Assembly: GCA_013178015.1 (NCBI GenBank)
Contig: JABLXR010000011.1
Coordinates: forward strand, 1-64,000
Direction: 5' to 3'
Length of the DNA stretch: 64,000 nt
Source: Anaerolineae bacterium
GTDB taxonomy: Bacteria > Chloroflexota > Anaerolineae > DRVO01
A program made the position numbers and the translations under genes. A model generated the notes under the pieces. It made no database searches and was not told the DNA's origin. It was given only the letters and a program-made list of their open reading frames with translations. Position 1 is the first letter of the stretch, and each line of letters opens with the position of its first letter. Shown piece by piece: positions 21,001-27,264 of the stretch.

Positions 21001-22078
21001 CGTTGCTCTGTATCCCAGCCTCGGGATCACTGGGGTCGGTCCGGCCGCCGGCCAGCAGTATCTCGCTGTTCCCTACCAGGACGGCACCGTGCCCATGGAT
21101 GGGCACCGGCAGGTGAGCCCCGGACTCCTTCCACTCCGACAGATTGCCGTATCGGTCTATGTCGGCCGCGGCCACCGCCACCAGGGCGCTGCTGTCCACC
21201 TGTCCCGAGGCTTGGCTCCGTCCCCCCATGAGGTAAATGGTAGACCGTGCGTCATCCTGGTAGATGATGGCGCGGGCTGCCGCCACGCCGGCGGAGAAGC
21301 TCGGCGGAAGCTCGGACTCCACCGTCCCCCCCGGGCCGATGTAGGAGTCCCAAGGCGTGATCTCCCCATTCATCAGGATGGTCGTCCGAAACACGTTGGA
21401 GACGGTAGCGTAGGTGCCGGAGTAGGCGATACCACCGATGAGGTAGACATCGTTGACCTTCTGGGCGATGGCCGAGTAGAAGAGACCGAAGGGAAGCTCA
21501 GTCTGCAGGGCGGTCCACTGACCGAGGGCGCCGGTGTAGATACTGATGGGTGCCCGATACACCTTACGCGATACCTGGGTGCCGCCGATCAGCCCTCCCA
21601 CCACGTAGAGGTAGGCGTCGCCGTAGGCCCCGTAGGCCATGCGTAGGAACGTCTGCGCCCCGATCAGGCCTACGGGCAGAGGGCTGTGCTCGGTCACGCT
21701 GGCGATCCTGCCGTCCTCGGCCACGGTGAACCGAAACACCCGGTTGCTCGCCTGCCCGTTGCTGAGCCGGCCGCCCACCACGTAGATCCAGTTTCCCCAG
21801 GCATGGGCCGCCATCTCCTGGAGAGGCACCGGCAGGGAGGTCTGATCCAGAACCCACTCGCCCGAGAGGCCGATGGGCATCAGCTGCACCCCGCTGATGT
21901 TCTCCGCCGGGATGTTGATTAGCCCCGTGCGCCGGAAGGCGCCGTCGGCAAAGTCGGGCACCAAATCCAGCACCGTCTGGGTTACGAAAGCGCCCGCAGG
22001 CGCTACCGCCACCAAGAGGGCGGCCAGCAACGCCCCGACGCCGGTTGCCAAGCGCCTGGCTGAAGGTCGCAGTCTCAA
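18068..22078 (-). CDS. Giant secreted protein: kelch-like repeats plus about six DUF11 domains
   Basis: Translation from TTG 22078 (AGGAGGT upstream) gives 1336 residues. A signal peptide (about 1-30) is followed by a kelch-type beta-propeller region (about 80-450) with recurring Y-V/L-V/I-GG motifs such as YVVGGRL, YVVGGLI, YLIGGI, YLMGGR and YALGGS. Then come about six DUF11/CARDB-like modules of 115-125 residues starting near 546, 680, 803, 926, 1041 and 1166, each with a PGD-T/L-Y pattern. The C-terminus YCLPLVLRGSEW has no membrane anchor or LPXTG. It sits between tadG and cpaB in the Tad operon, so a role as pilus-associated adhesin or surface stalk is inferred. Confidence 0.85.
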   Translation of the reverse strand: MRLRPSARRLATGVGALLAALLVAVAPAGAFVTQTVLDLVPDFADGAFRRTGLINIPAENISGVQLMPIGLSGEWVLDQTSLPVPLQEMAAHAWGNWIYVVGGRLSNGQASNRVFRFTVAEDGRIASVTEHSPLPVGLIGAQTFLRMAYGAYGDAYLYVVGGLIGGTQVSRKVYRAPISIYTGALGQWTALQTELPFGLFYSAIAQKVNDVYLIGGIAYSGTYATVSNVFRTTILMNGEITPWDSYIGPGGTVESELPPSFSAGVAAARAIIYQDDARSTIYLMGGRSQASGQVDSSALVAVAAADIDRYGNLSEWKESGAHLPVPIHGHGAVLVGNSEILLAGGRTDPSDPEAGIQSNVQAALIDPDNPEFPLYDWNPDPDEWNVWQTGVPFPDGQVRAYHGLVKVGDWIYALGGSNAANTPTSTIYRGRLSGVGALYAPDGVYESPTMTLYDGTDPSAAPDLMRVEWQAVLPVGSLHMEYSWKPVGGEWTDWLELGDSVAGQNVATFSPRLESVAQFRFRATFSSVHPYDRTPRLEAVRVVYDAPPPDLAVSLSSSKPHVRPGDTVSFTAQYQNVGGVTAEGVEVVCTLPPYLTNLSSGWVEVGPHTYRFAVGTVAAGGAGSAKITAQVGQIPEGVETLETRATVSFPPMRDLDANLVADPNAANDSASVTVSATPLAITGTLSATPAAGTPVSPGDALEYRLDYTVSGGTGTSGIVISVAVDANKLVEVQPLDGGLMEGSTVRWYFPAAVPAGYQGTVRLQARVKRPLANGTEIALTYVASSNDLPAAAVASISHPVASQPRVTLQGSADPAAGSSVLRGQTITYRFVCLNDGGENASGIAVSASLPPEVQVVSVEPAGTISGQSVAWSLGNLPIDTPRELKIVGRVADTAAHGRIVTVGAQLTGTGVPAVSVQVQHTVRVPAALSIAKTVDPAQAVRPGDMLTYRVAVTNLGGEPSGPISVTDPVPSYTSDADGLAVNSMVNWSAQGLAGGQTLVFEHRVRVNDPISESITDIVAGAASASHAGVTVRSGTLRTPVQHWPNLWVTVSDGRTVVKPGDALTYSVHYGNRGGATQGVELVADLGPELEWKGGSGWQPVGDGRYRLIVGALGTEERSASFEARVSPSIDGDDPTLGLRAEVTISGADPDADPHDDRSVDVDIVSGPDLAVLSFTAVPASPFREQYLTLQVEVGNIGPSPLGPHATQAGQEQVILEVYARRAVSEPPSGPLDSIGGYCAEAGCQVTRPSFRSAIPIGSLTPGATVTVNFANLLHLTEAGLLDLYAQVDVGGDPVYGGFREGNELNNLASLRRFAVFDLGPESAAYCLPLVLRGSEW

Positions 22079-22095
22079 GAGCTACCTCCTCTGCC

Positions 22096-24180
22096 TTAGG
22101 GACAGACTAGAGGTGTGGAAGTCTTCACGTAGAGGTCACGAAGATAGGTGCCGGTACCCTGACCCACCGTGATCGTGATGGGGCTGCTCGCCGCGGGGCC
22201 GCCGATGACCTCGGTGAGCACATCATACGTCAACCCGTACTTTTGCAGGTTCACGGCGAAGACGTATTGCCCAGGCTCGACGTTGGAGAACACATAGCTT
22301 CCCGTTGCGGACGCCGTGGTCGTCGCGTAGAGGCTCCCGTCCTTGTAGATGGATACGGTGGCACCCTCGCCAGTGGCCTCGAACTCGTCGACAGTGCAGG
22401 TGGGTCGCTCGCCGAACAGGCGTCGGGCGATGGTGCGGTAGATCTCCTCCAGTTCCGCCGGATCGTCGGCCTGGTAGAAGTGGGGCCGGCTCGGATCGGT
22501 GTCTTCGCTCGCCATGGCCCTGAGCACGCTGCTGTCGAAGTGATCGCCGATAGCGATGGTGTAGATCTCTATGCCCGCCTGCTTGGCGATGTTGGCTTGC
22601 TCTATGGCGTGCTGCTCCGCCATGGCGTTGCAGGGCAGGGAGGTGGCTCCGTCGTCGCTGAAGCCCGTCCACCGCCCGTCAATAGTGCAGTTCGGTATGC
22701 CATCGCTGGCGACGATAAGCACAGGCGTGCGCCCGGGCGTGGCCGCGCCCTCGGGAAGGACCGTGTGACGGCCAACCTGAACCGCCGAAGCCAGCGCTGT
22801 TCCCCCCGTGGCCGAGAGAGCTTCTATGGCAGCCTGCAGACTCCCCACGGTGGAGGTCAGCCCCAAGACCGGCTGACCCAGGTAGTAGGTGTTCTTCCAG
22901 GCAGAGCCACAGAGCAAGGAATACCACTCCCCGCTGCTGATCGCCGGGAACGTCACCAGCCCGGCCCGGTCGCCCACGTCCGGCATCAAGTAGTCGTGGA
23001 ACTCGCTGAGGGCCCTCTTGGCCGTGGTTAGCCTGGTCTCCTGCCCAGGACTCCAGCGGTCGTTCATACTGCCGGACGTGTCTACGACGTTGACCACATC
23101 AACCGGGAACCGGTCGCCCCCCGGTGGCACCACCAACCGGGATTCCCAGATGGAAACCACTCCGGCGATGCTCCTGGCCTCCGTCATCGGCGGTCTCAGC
23201 TTGACCACGCACACGCCCATGTCGGCGCAGCCGCCCTCGGCGTCGCCCTCCACCCAACGGACGAAGTTGCCCTGCAGGTACTTGTCCTTTCCAGTGAAGT
23301 TGTACCCCGTGATCTCCAGCCTGACGAAGCCCGCGACCTGGTAATGCACTCCCTCCCCGGTGCCGGTCACGGCGTTGTACACGGGGACAGTGACTGTGTT
23401 CTCGCCGCTGGCGATGAGCGCGTCAATGGCCGAGCTCACGCCATGGCTGGGCATCACGCCCGGGCCGGTGGGGATCCAGTCGCCTACGTGCCACCGACCG
23501 CTGCTGTGACGGTTGGCGATGTTGAAGACGAGAGTGGTATTGCTGGTGTGGCCGGGATCGGTGTTCCACGACAGCCAGCCGAAGCTACCGGGGGCGGTGG
23601 GGTCGCCCCAGAAAATGTATGGGGGGCCAATTAGCGGGACTCCCCCGTTGTGAGCGAAGGTATCCAGGGAGACCGCAGCCGGGAAGAGGTCGCCGGCAGA
23701 ACAGGCGCCGCACATGATCCTGCCCAGGGATCGCTCGGCCGCCCGAAACGAGTGCACCCCGACCAGGTGAGCCAGGTAAGCCATGACTGACCCACGCGCC
23801 TCGACCAGCACGCTCTCCACCGGCACGCCGCCGACCTCTGCGGGCGGGGCGAAGCCGTCGTTGTTGACTGGCTGGAGAGGGTTCCCGTCCACGTCGGCGT
23901 ACCACACCTCGAGGTTGTCTGACGATACATAGTTGAGCGCGGCGTAGCGACGCGCCGCACTGAGTACGTTGGCGTTCGTGGTCAGGTTGCGGCTGGCGAG
24001 CTCCCTGGCACCGGCCAGCGCGGCGGCGTCGGCGGCATTGCGCACCTTTCTCTGCAGGGCGTAAGCATTTCCCACGTCCACCACCAGGCCGGCTACGCTC
24101 AGAAGCACGACCATCCCTAAGGCCACGATGGCTAGCGACTGCCCGCTCTGGGCCGATAACAAGCTGTGCCTATGCTTCAC
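22096..24180 (-). CDS. tadG: TadG-like pilus protein with von Willebrand factor A domain
   Basis: The GTG at 24180 gives 694 residues. The N-terminus GQSLAIVALGMVVLLSVAGLVVDVGNAY is the TadE/TadG-like membrane segment, and the next region NAADAAALAGARELA is typical of TadG. A vWA domain (about 370-590) has the MIDAS motif VVDTSGSMND, the TGGTALASAV loop and VLIVASDGIPN. The last 100 residues look like a Cna-B/carboxypeptidase-regulatory beta-sandwich (GSYVFSNVEPGQYVFAV). It would be a minor pilus or surface adhesion subunit. The gene ends 17 nt before the kelch/DUF11 gene. Confidence 0.9.
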   Translation of the reverse strand: MKHRHSLLSAQSGQSLAIVALGMVVLLSVAGLVVDVGNAYALQRKVRNAADAAALAGARELASRNLTTNANVLSAARRYAALNYVSSDNLEVWYADVDGNPLQPVNNDGFAPPAEVGGVPVESVLVEARGSVMAYLAHLVGVHSFRAAERSLGRIMCGACSAGDLFPAAVSLDTFAHNGGVPLIGPPYIFWGDPTAPGSFGWLSWNTDPGHTSNTTLVFNIANRHSSGRWHVGDWIPTGPGVMPSHGVSSAIDALIASGENTVTVPVYNAVTGTGEGVHYQVAGFVRLEITGYNFTGKDKYLQGNFVRWVEGDAEGGCADMGVCVVKLRPPMTEARSIAGVVSIWESRLVVPPGGDRFPVDVVNVVDTSGSMNDRWSPGQETRLTTAKRALSEFHDYLMPDVGDRAGLVTFPAISSGEWYSLLCGSAWKNTYYLGQPVLGLTSTVGSLQAAIEALSATGGTALASAVQVGRHTVLPEGAATPGRTPVLIVASDGIPNCTIDGRWTGFSDDGATSLPCNAMAEQHAIEQANIAKQAGIEIYTIAIGDHFDSSVLRAMASEDTDPSRPHFYQADDPAELEEIYRTIARRLFGERPTCTVDEFEATGEGATVSIYKDGSLYATTTASATGSYVFSNVEPGQYVFAVNLQKYGLTYDVLTEVIGGPAASSPITITVGQGTGTYLRDLYVKTSTPLVCP

Positions 24181-24190
24181 ATGCCCTCCT

Positions 24191-24625
24191 TCACTCCACG
24201 TTCAGCGTCGAGTCCGCCCGTAGCTGGAGGGGGCGTACCACGGCAATGGGAGACCCACCCCCGAAGTTGGGGAACGAGATGGTGGGAACGGGCGCGTTGT
24301 ATCTCAGGCTGACGTCCACCTGGACGTAGGGGACTCGCTCGTCGCGCGGAGGGCTTATCTCGATCGTGACAGCTGTCTGATCGAGGATGCCGAGCCTGGC
24401 CCGGATCACGTTCTCCACTTCATCGTCGCTCGCCAACGGCTCGCGCACCAGGTAGCTGGTGCCCACTCGGGCGGCGTTGGTCAGGGTGACCTGGCTGTAC
24501 AGTATCAGCCCCATGTAGAGGAAGCCCACGATGAGGGCCATGAGCAAGGGGACCGACAGGGCGAACTCGACCGCTTCTTGCCCGTCTTCTCTGGCGAAGT
24601 GGTTGGGTGACATCTCTGCGCTCAT
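24191..24625 (-). CDS. tadE: TadE-family pseudopilin
   Basis: The 144-residue product begins MSAEMSPNHFAREDGQEAVEFALSVPLLMALIVGFLYMG. The G-QEAVEFAL motif plus hydrophobic helix is the TadE signature, cut by the prepilin peptidase before the conserved Glu region. The ATG at 24625 overlaps the preceding tadE-like stop by 4 nt (ATGA). The C-terminal part is predicted beta-rich and extracytoplasmic. Confidence 0.9.
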   Translation of the reverse strand: MSAEMSPNHFAREDGQEAVEFALSVPLLMALIVGFLYMGLILYSQVTLTNAARVGTSYLVREPLASDDEVENVIRARLGILDQTAVTIEISPPRDERVPYVQVDVSLRYNAPVPTISFPNFGGGSPIAVVRPLQLRADSTLNVE

Positions 24626-25068
24626 CGGATGGGCATGGCCGTGGTCCAGCTCACGGTGTACGAATCGGGAAGGCCCAGGCGCCCCATGATGGGCAAGGAG
24701 ATGCCGCTGGTGAACGTACGCAGCCGGTAAGTGACTGTCACCCGCACCTGTTGCCCTGGAGCCATACCTTCGGGCGTCTCCGGTGGAAGGATGGAGACCT
24801 CTCGCATGTCCAGGAAGGCCGCCCGCAGTTCGTTGCGGGCCACGTCGGCGTAGCGGTTGTAGTCGGGGTCGGCCGGGCTGGGGTGCATGGAGGCGTAGCT
24901 GGCTCCAGCTCGGGAAGCGCTGATCACGGCGACGTAGGAGGAGAACACCATGCCAAACTCGAAGACGGCTACCACCAGCAGAGTAAGGAACACGCTGGCA
25001 AACGCCGTCTCCACCAGCGCACTCCCCCGCTCCTCTCTCAGGTTGTCTGTCTTCCTCATCGAGGCCAC
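24622..25068 (-). CDS. TadE-family pseudopilin (second copy)
   Basis: The product is about 148 residues from GTG 25068; an ATG at 25059 is an alternative start, and neither has a strong ribosome site. After a charged N-terminus, RGSALVETAFASVFLTLLVVAVFEFGMVFSSYVAV is a TadE/TadF-type cleavage region and helix. TadE and TadF are minor pseudopilins needed for Flp pilus assembly, so this could be the TadF role. It is coupled to the downstream tadE by a 4-nt overlap and follows the pilin gene. Confidence 0.88.
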   Translation of the reverse strand: MASMRKTDNLREERGSALVETAFASVFLTLLVVAVFEFGMVFSSYVAVISASRAGASYASMHPSPADPDYNRYADVARNELRAAFLDMREVSILPPETPEGMAPGQQVRVTVTYRLRTFTSGISLPIMGRLGLPDSYTVSWTTAMPIR

Positions 25069-25196
25069 TCACCGCGGGAAAGAGAACCGAGCCTCACCTG
25101 CCACTGCGTGTCTGGTGAGGCTCGGCCGTCGCTGCTCCGTCACTCAGCGGCCTGGGTGGCTGGAGTGACGCCTCCTGTCTCTGCTGACTTCCCTCG

Positions 25197-25436
25197 CTAC
25201 GAGCCCGCGAGAGCCGTCGCCGTCGCCGCGATGGCCGCGGGATCCAGGCTGTCATTGACCGTCCCGAATACCCCGCCGATGCGGTTGCCCAGCAGAATCA
25301 GCGCCGCGATCACCACGAGCGCCACTAGAACCAGGATCAGCGCGTACTCCACCAGACCCTGCCCCTCTTGCCGCCGGAACGGCCTGCGGATGAACTCGAG
25401 TGCCTGCAAGCAGTACGGCATCAGTGTCCACATCAT
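25197..25436 (-). CDS. flp: Flp/Fap major pilin
   Basis: The 79-residue product has EGQG-LVEYALILVLVALVVIAA: a Gly cleavage site, Glu at +3 (with Tyr at +4), and a single hydrophobic helix, as in Flp prepilins. The short Ala-rich tail would be surface exposed. It is the first gene of the Tad operon and is preceded by a 200-bp leader with a candidate promoter. No prepilin peptidase gene is visible, so one must be encoded elsewhere. Confidence 0.92.
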   Translation of the reverse strand: MMWTLMPYCLQALEFIRRPFRRQEGQGLVEYALILVLVALVVIAALILLGNRIGGVFGTVNDSLDPAAIAATATALAGS

Positions 25437-25548
25437 CGCCCGTCACCCCCTTTCCCGTTCAGCTGTCCTTACAGCCATCCCCTGGCCCAGTCATGAATAG
25501 GGGCGGATAAATCTTCACTGGATCAGGTTCGTGGCTGCTTTCGCCCTT

Positions 25549-25577
25549 AATATAGGTAGATACTCCCCTGCAATGAA
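25549..25577 (-). promoter_or_regulatory. Candidate promoter of the flp-tad operon with duplicated ATGAATAGG word
   Basis: Read on the minus strand, TTCATT (25577-25572) and TATATT (25554-25549) are 17 bp apart. The plus-strand word ATGAATAGG occurs at 25493-25501 and 25573-25581, exactly 80 bp apart, one copy overlapping the -35. The pair could be regulator sites. The region is AT-richer than its surroundings. Confidence 0.4.
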
Positions 25578-25640
25578 TAGGACGGGTGTACTACCAGCGT
25601 AAAGCTTTCGTAAAGATCGCCTCTGACGGCCCCGACCGGC

Positions 25641-26330
25641 TCACGCTCCGGCATCGACCAGGTCCTGAAGCCGCACCCAGCCGTGCCGCACAGCGTACAT
25701 GGCCGCCTGGGTGCGGTCCGCGGCTCTCAGCTTCCTCAGAATGGAACTCATGTGGTTCTTGACCGTCTGCTCGCTTATGCTGAGATGCCGGGCGATCTCC
25801 TTATTGCTCATCCCATGCGCCACGCTCACTAGTACTTCCATCTCCCTCGCCGTGAGCGGGACACACGCCTCCTCCGGTAGCTCCCCCTCCTCGGCCACCC
25901 CTCTCAGCCTCCGAGTGAGCCACGCGCCCAGCTCCTCCCGAGTCATGCACCGCCCCTGAACCACGTATCGGCCCGACCGTACCTCCTGCAGGGCCGCAAG
26001 GAGCTCTCCCGGAGGTACGTCCTTGGCGTAGTAGGCAGACACTCCCACCCGGAAGGCGCGCATCATCTGTTCTTCATCGTGGAAGGCAGTCAGCAGCACC
26101 ACCCGCGTCTCATCCAGTTCCTGGCAGATACGCCTCGCGGCCTGGAGCCCGTCCAGGGCAGGCATGTTGACGTCTAGGATTACCACGTCGGGCAGGTGCC
26201 GGCGTGCCTCACGCAGGGCCATATCGCCCGTGTCGGCCTCCCCTACCACGTCTATAGACGGGTCGGCCTCCAGTATGTGCCGCAGTCCCTCCCGGAAGAC
26301 CGGGTGGTCGTCAACGATGAGGACCCGCAT
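25641..26330 (-). CDS. NarL/FixJ-type response regulator (receiver plus LuxR HTH)
   Basis: The ATG at 26330 is chosen because GAGGA lies 8 nt upstream; a GTG at 26357 would add nine residues. The receiver domain has LIVDDHPVFREGL, the phosphoacceptor in VVILDVNMPALDGL and Lys in YYAKDVPPGEL. The output domain is a LuxR HTH with LTAREMEVLVSVAHGMSNKEIARHLSISE. The gene lies directly upstream of flp on the same strand, so it may control the pilus operon; no histidine kinase is adjacent. About 229 residues. Confidence 0.92.
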   Translation of the reverse strand: MRVLIVDDHPVFREGLRHILEADPSIDVVGEADTGDMALREARRHLPDVVILDVNMPALDGLQAARRICQELDETRVVLLTAFHDEEQMMRAFRVGVSAYYAKDVPPGELLAALQEVRSGRYVVQGRCMTREELGAWLTRRLRGVAEEGELPEEACVPLTAREMEVLVSVAHGMSNKEIARHLSISEQTVKNHMSSILRKLRAADRTQAAMYAVRHGWVRLQDLVDAGA

Positions 26331-26629
26331 GGCCCCGTCCTCAGCAGTCTGCATCACGCTCGCCGCCGACCTCCCCTGTCAGATCTGTCAAAGCTCTTGG
26401 CGTCTGGTGAATATATCGGCATTTCGGCGACAGGCTTTAGCTGGGACCACGGGGGAAGGGAACGCGGATGACGTTGGTTGCCGCTGGTCAGGAGGTAGTG
26501 GAGGCTCCGAAGAAGGTGGGCATGGATCGGGGCACTGTCAGGGTCATGGTCGCTCCAAGGGAGGACACCTTGACTTGAGACGTGTCCCGTCGGGCAGTGA
26601 GTTCAGGAGCCTACATCCGGAGGGTCCGA

Positions 26630-26792
26630 ATGCCCAAGGTGGTGAGCGTGCAGGAAGCCAGGTGATCACTGCGATCCCTTAGACCACGTGCTCGCCGCCC
26701 AAGCTCTCATCGATGAGGTGCGTCTGGTGACGGCCGACCTGGCCTTCGCCTCTTTCGGCGTCCCGCCAGTTTGGGAGGGAGTGGCAGGCTGA
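26630..26792 (+). pseudogene. Scar of a Phd/VapC toxin-antitoxin pair
   Basis: From 26630 the frame reads MPKVVSVQEAR and then stops; this resembles the first residues of Phd/YefM antitoxins (VSVQEAKTHL). A few bases later, in another frame (26664-26792), DHCDPLDHVLAAQALIDE and VRLVTADLAFASFGV match the C-terminal third of a PIN-domain VapC toxin (HRDPFDRLL-AQA and LVTAD). The antitoxin body and the toxin N-terminus are missing, as if removed by an internal deletion. Identification is by motif memory, with no alignment. The remaining stretch 26358-26629 contains only a short frame (26468-26578) that I do not recognise. Confidence 0.65.
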
Positions 26793-26892
26793 TACCGCTG
26801 CTTAAGTGCTGACTAGCCTTCGTCCTTCTCCTTCTGATGGGCGTGAATCAGCGTCAACCGCGTTCTGTGGCGTCCTGTAGATGCGGCAGCCC

Positions 26893-27264
26893 CTACGATG
26901 AGGGAATGATCAGCTCCTGGCCCACCAGAACCAGCGAAGGGTTGGTGATGTCGTTGGCCTCGATCAGCGCGCTCAAGCTGACCCCATAGGCCTCCGCGAT
27001 GCCGGAGAGGGTCTCCCCCGCTCTCACCACGTGTATCTGCGGCGTTGGGGTAGGCTCCGGTTCCGGAGTATCCGTGGCCACCGGCGTAGGGGTGGCCATA
27101 GGGGTAGCGGTGGCCACCGGAGTGGCTGTAGCACGCGGGGTGGAGGTGAACGTAGGCCGGGGTGTCATAGTGGGAGTGGGCGTGCGGGCCTCCTGAGCCG
27201 TCTGGGCAGTGCATGCCGCCAACAGCAGGGCCAGGGCCGGCCCCAGCAAGGAGCGATGTCTCAT
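26893..27264 (-). CDS. LysM-domain lipoprotein
   Basis: This 123-residue product has a lipoprotein signal ending LLLAAC (Cys near residue 18), a Thr/Pro/Ala-rich linker of about 55 residues, and one LysM domain (HVVRAGETLSGIAEAYGVSL and the ending LVGQELIIPSS). LysM binds peptidoglycan, so the protein probably tethers the membrane to the wall. Its ATG overlaps the helicase stop by one base (TGATG), so it is translationally linked to two nucleic-acid enzymes, a surprising mix. Confidence 0.88.
   Translation of the reverse strand: MRHRSLLGPALALLLAACTAQTAQEARTPTPTMTPRPTFTSTPRATATPVATATPMATPTPVATDTPEPEPTPTPQIHVVRAGETLSGIAEAYGVSLSALIEANDITNPSLVLVGQELIIPSS

Noticed and set aside
24622-25072. Single 293-codon frame covering both tadE-like genes
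   Set aside because: Its first half is antisense-like noise in the wrong frame of the upstream tadE; only the part from ATG 24625 is a real protein.
26468-26578. 36-codon open frame before the toxin-antitoxin scar
   Set aside because: No ribosome site and no recognisable motif; it may be a chance frame or part of decayed DNA.
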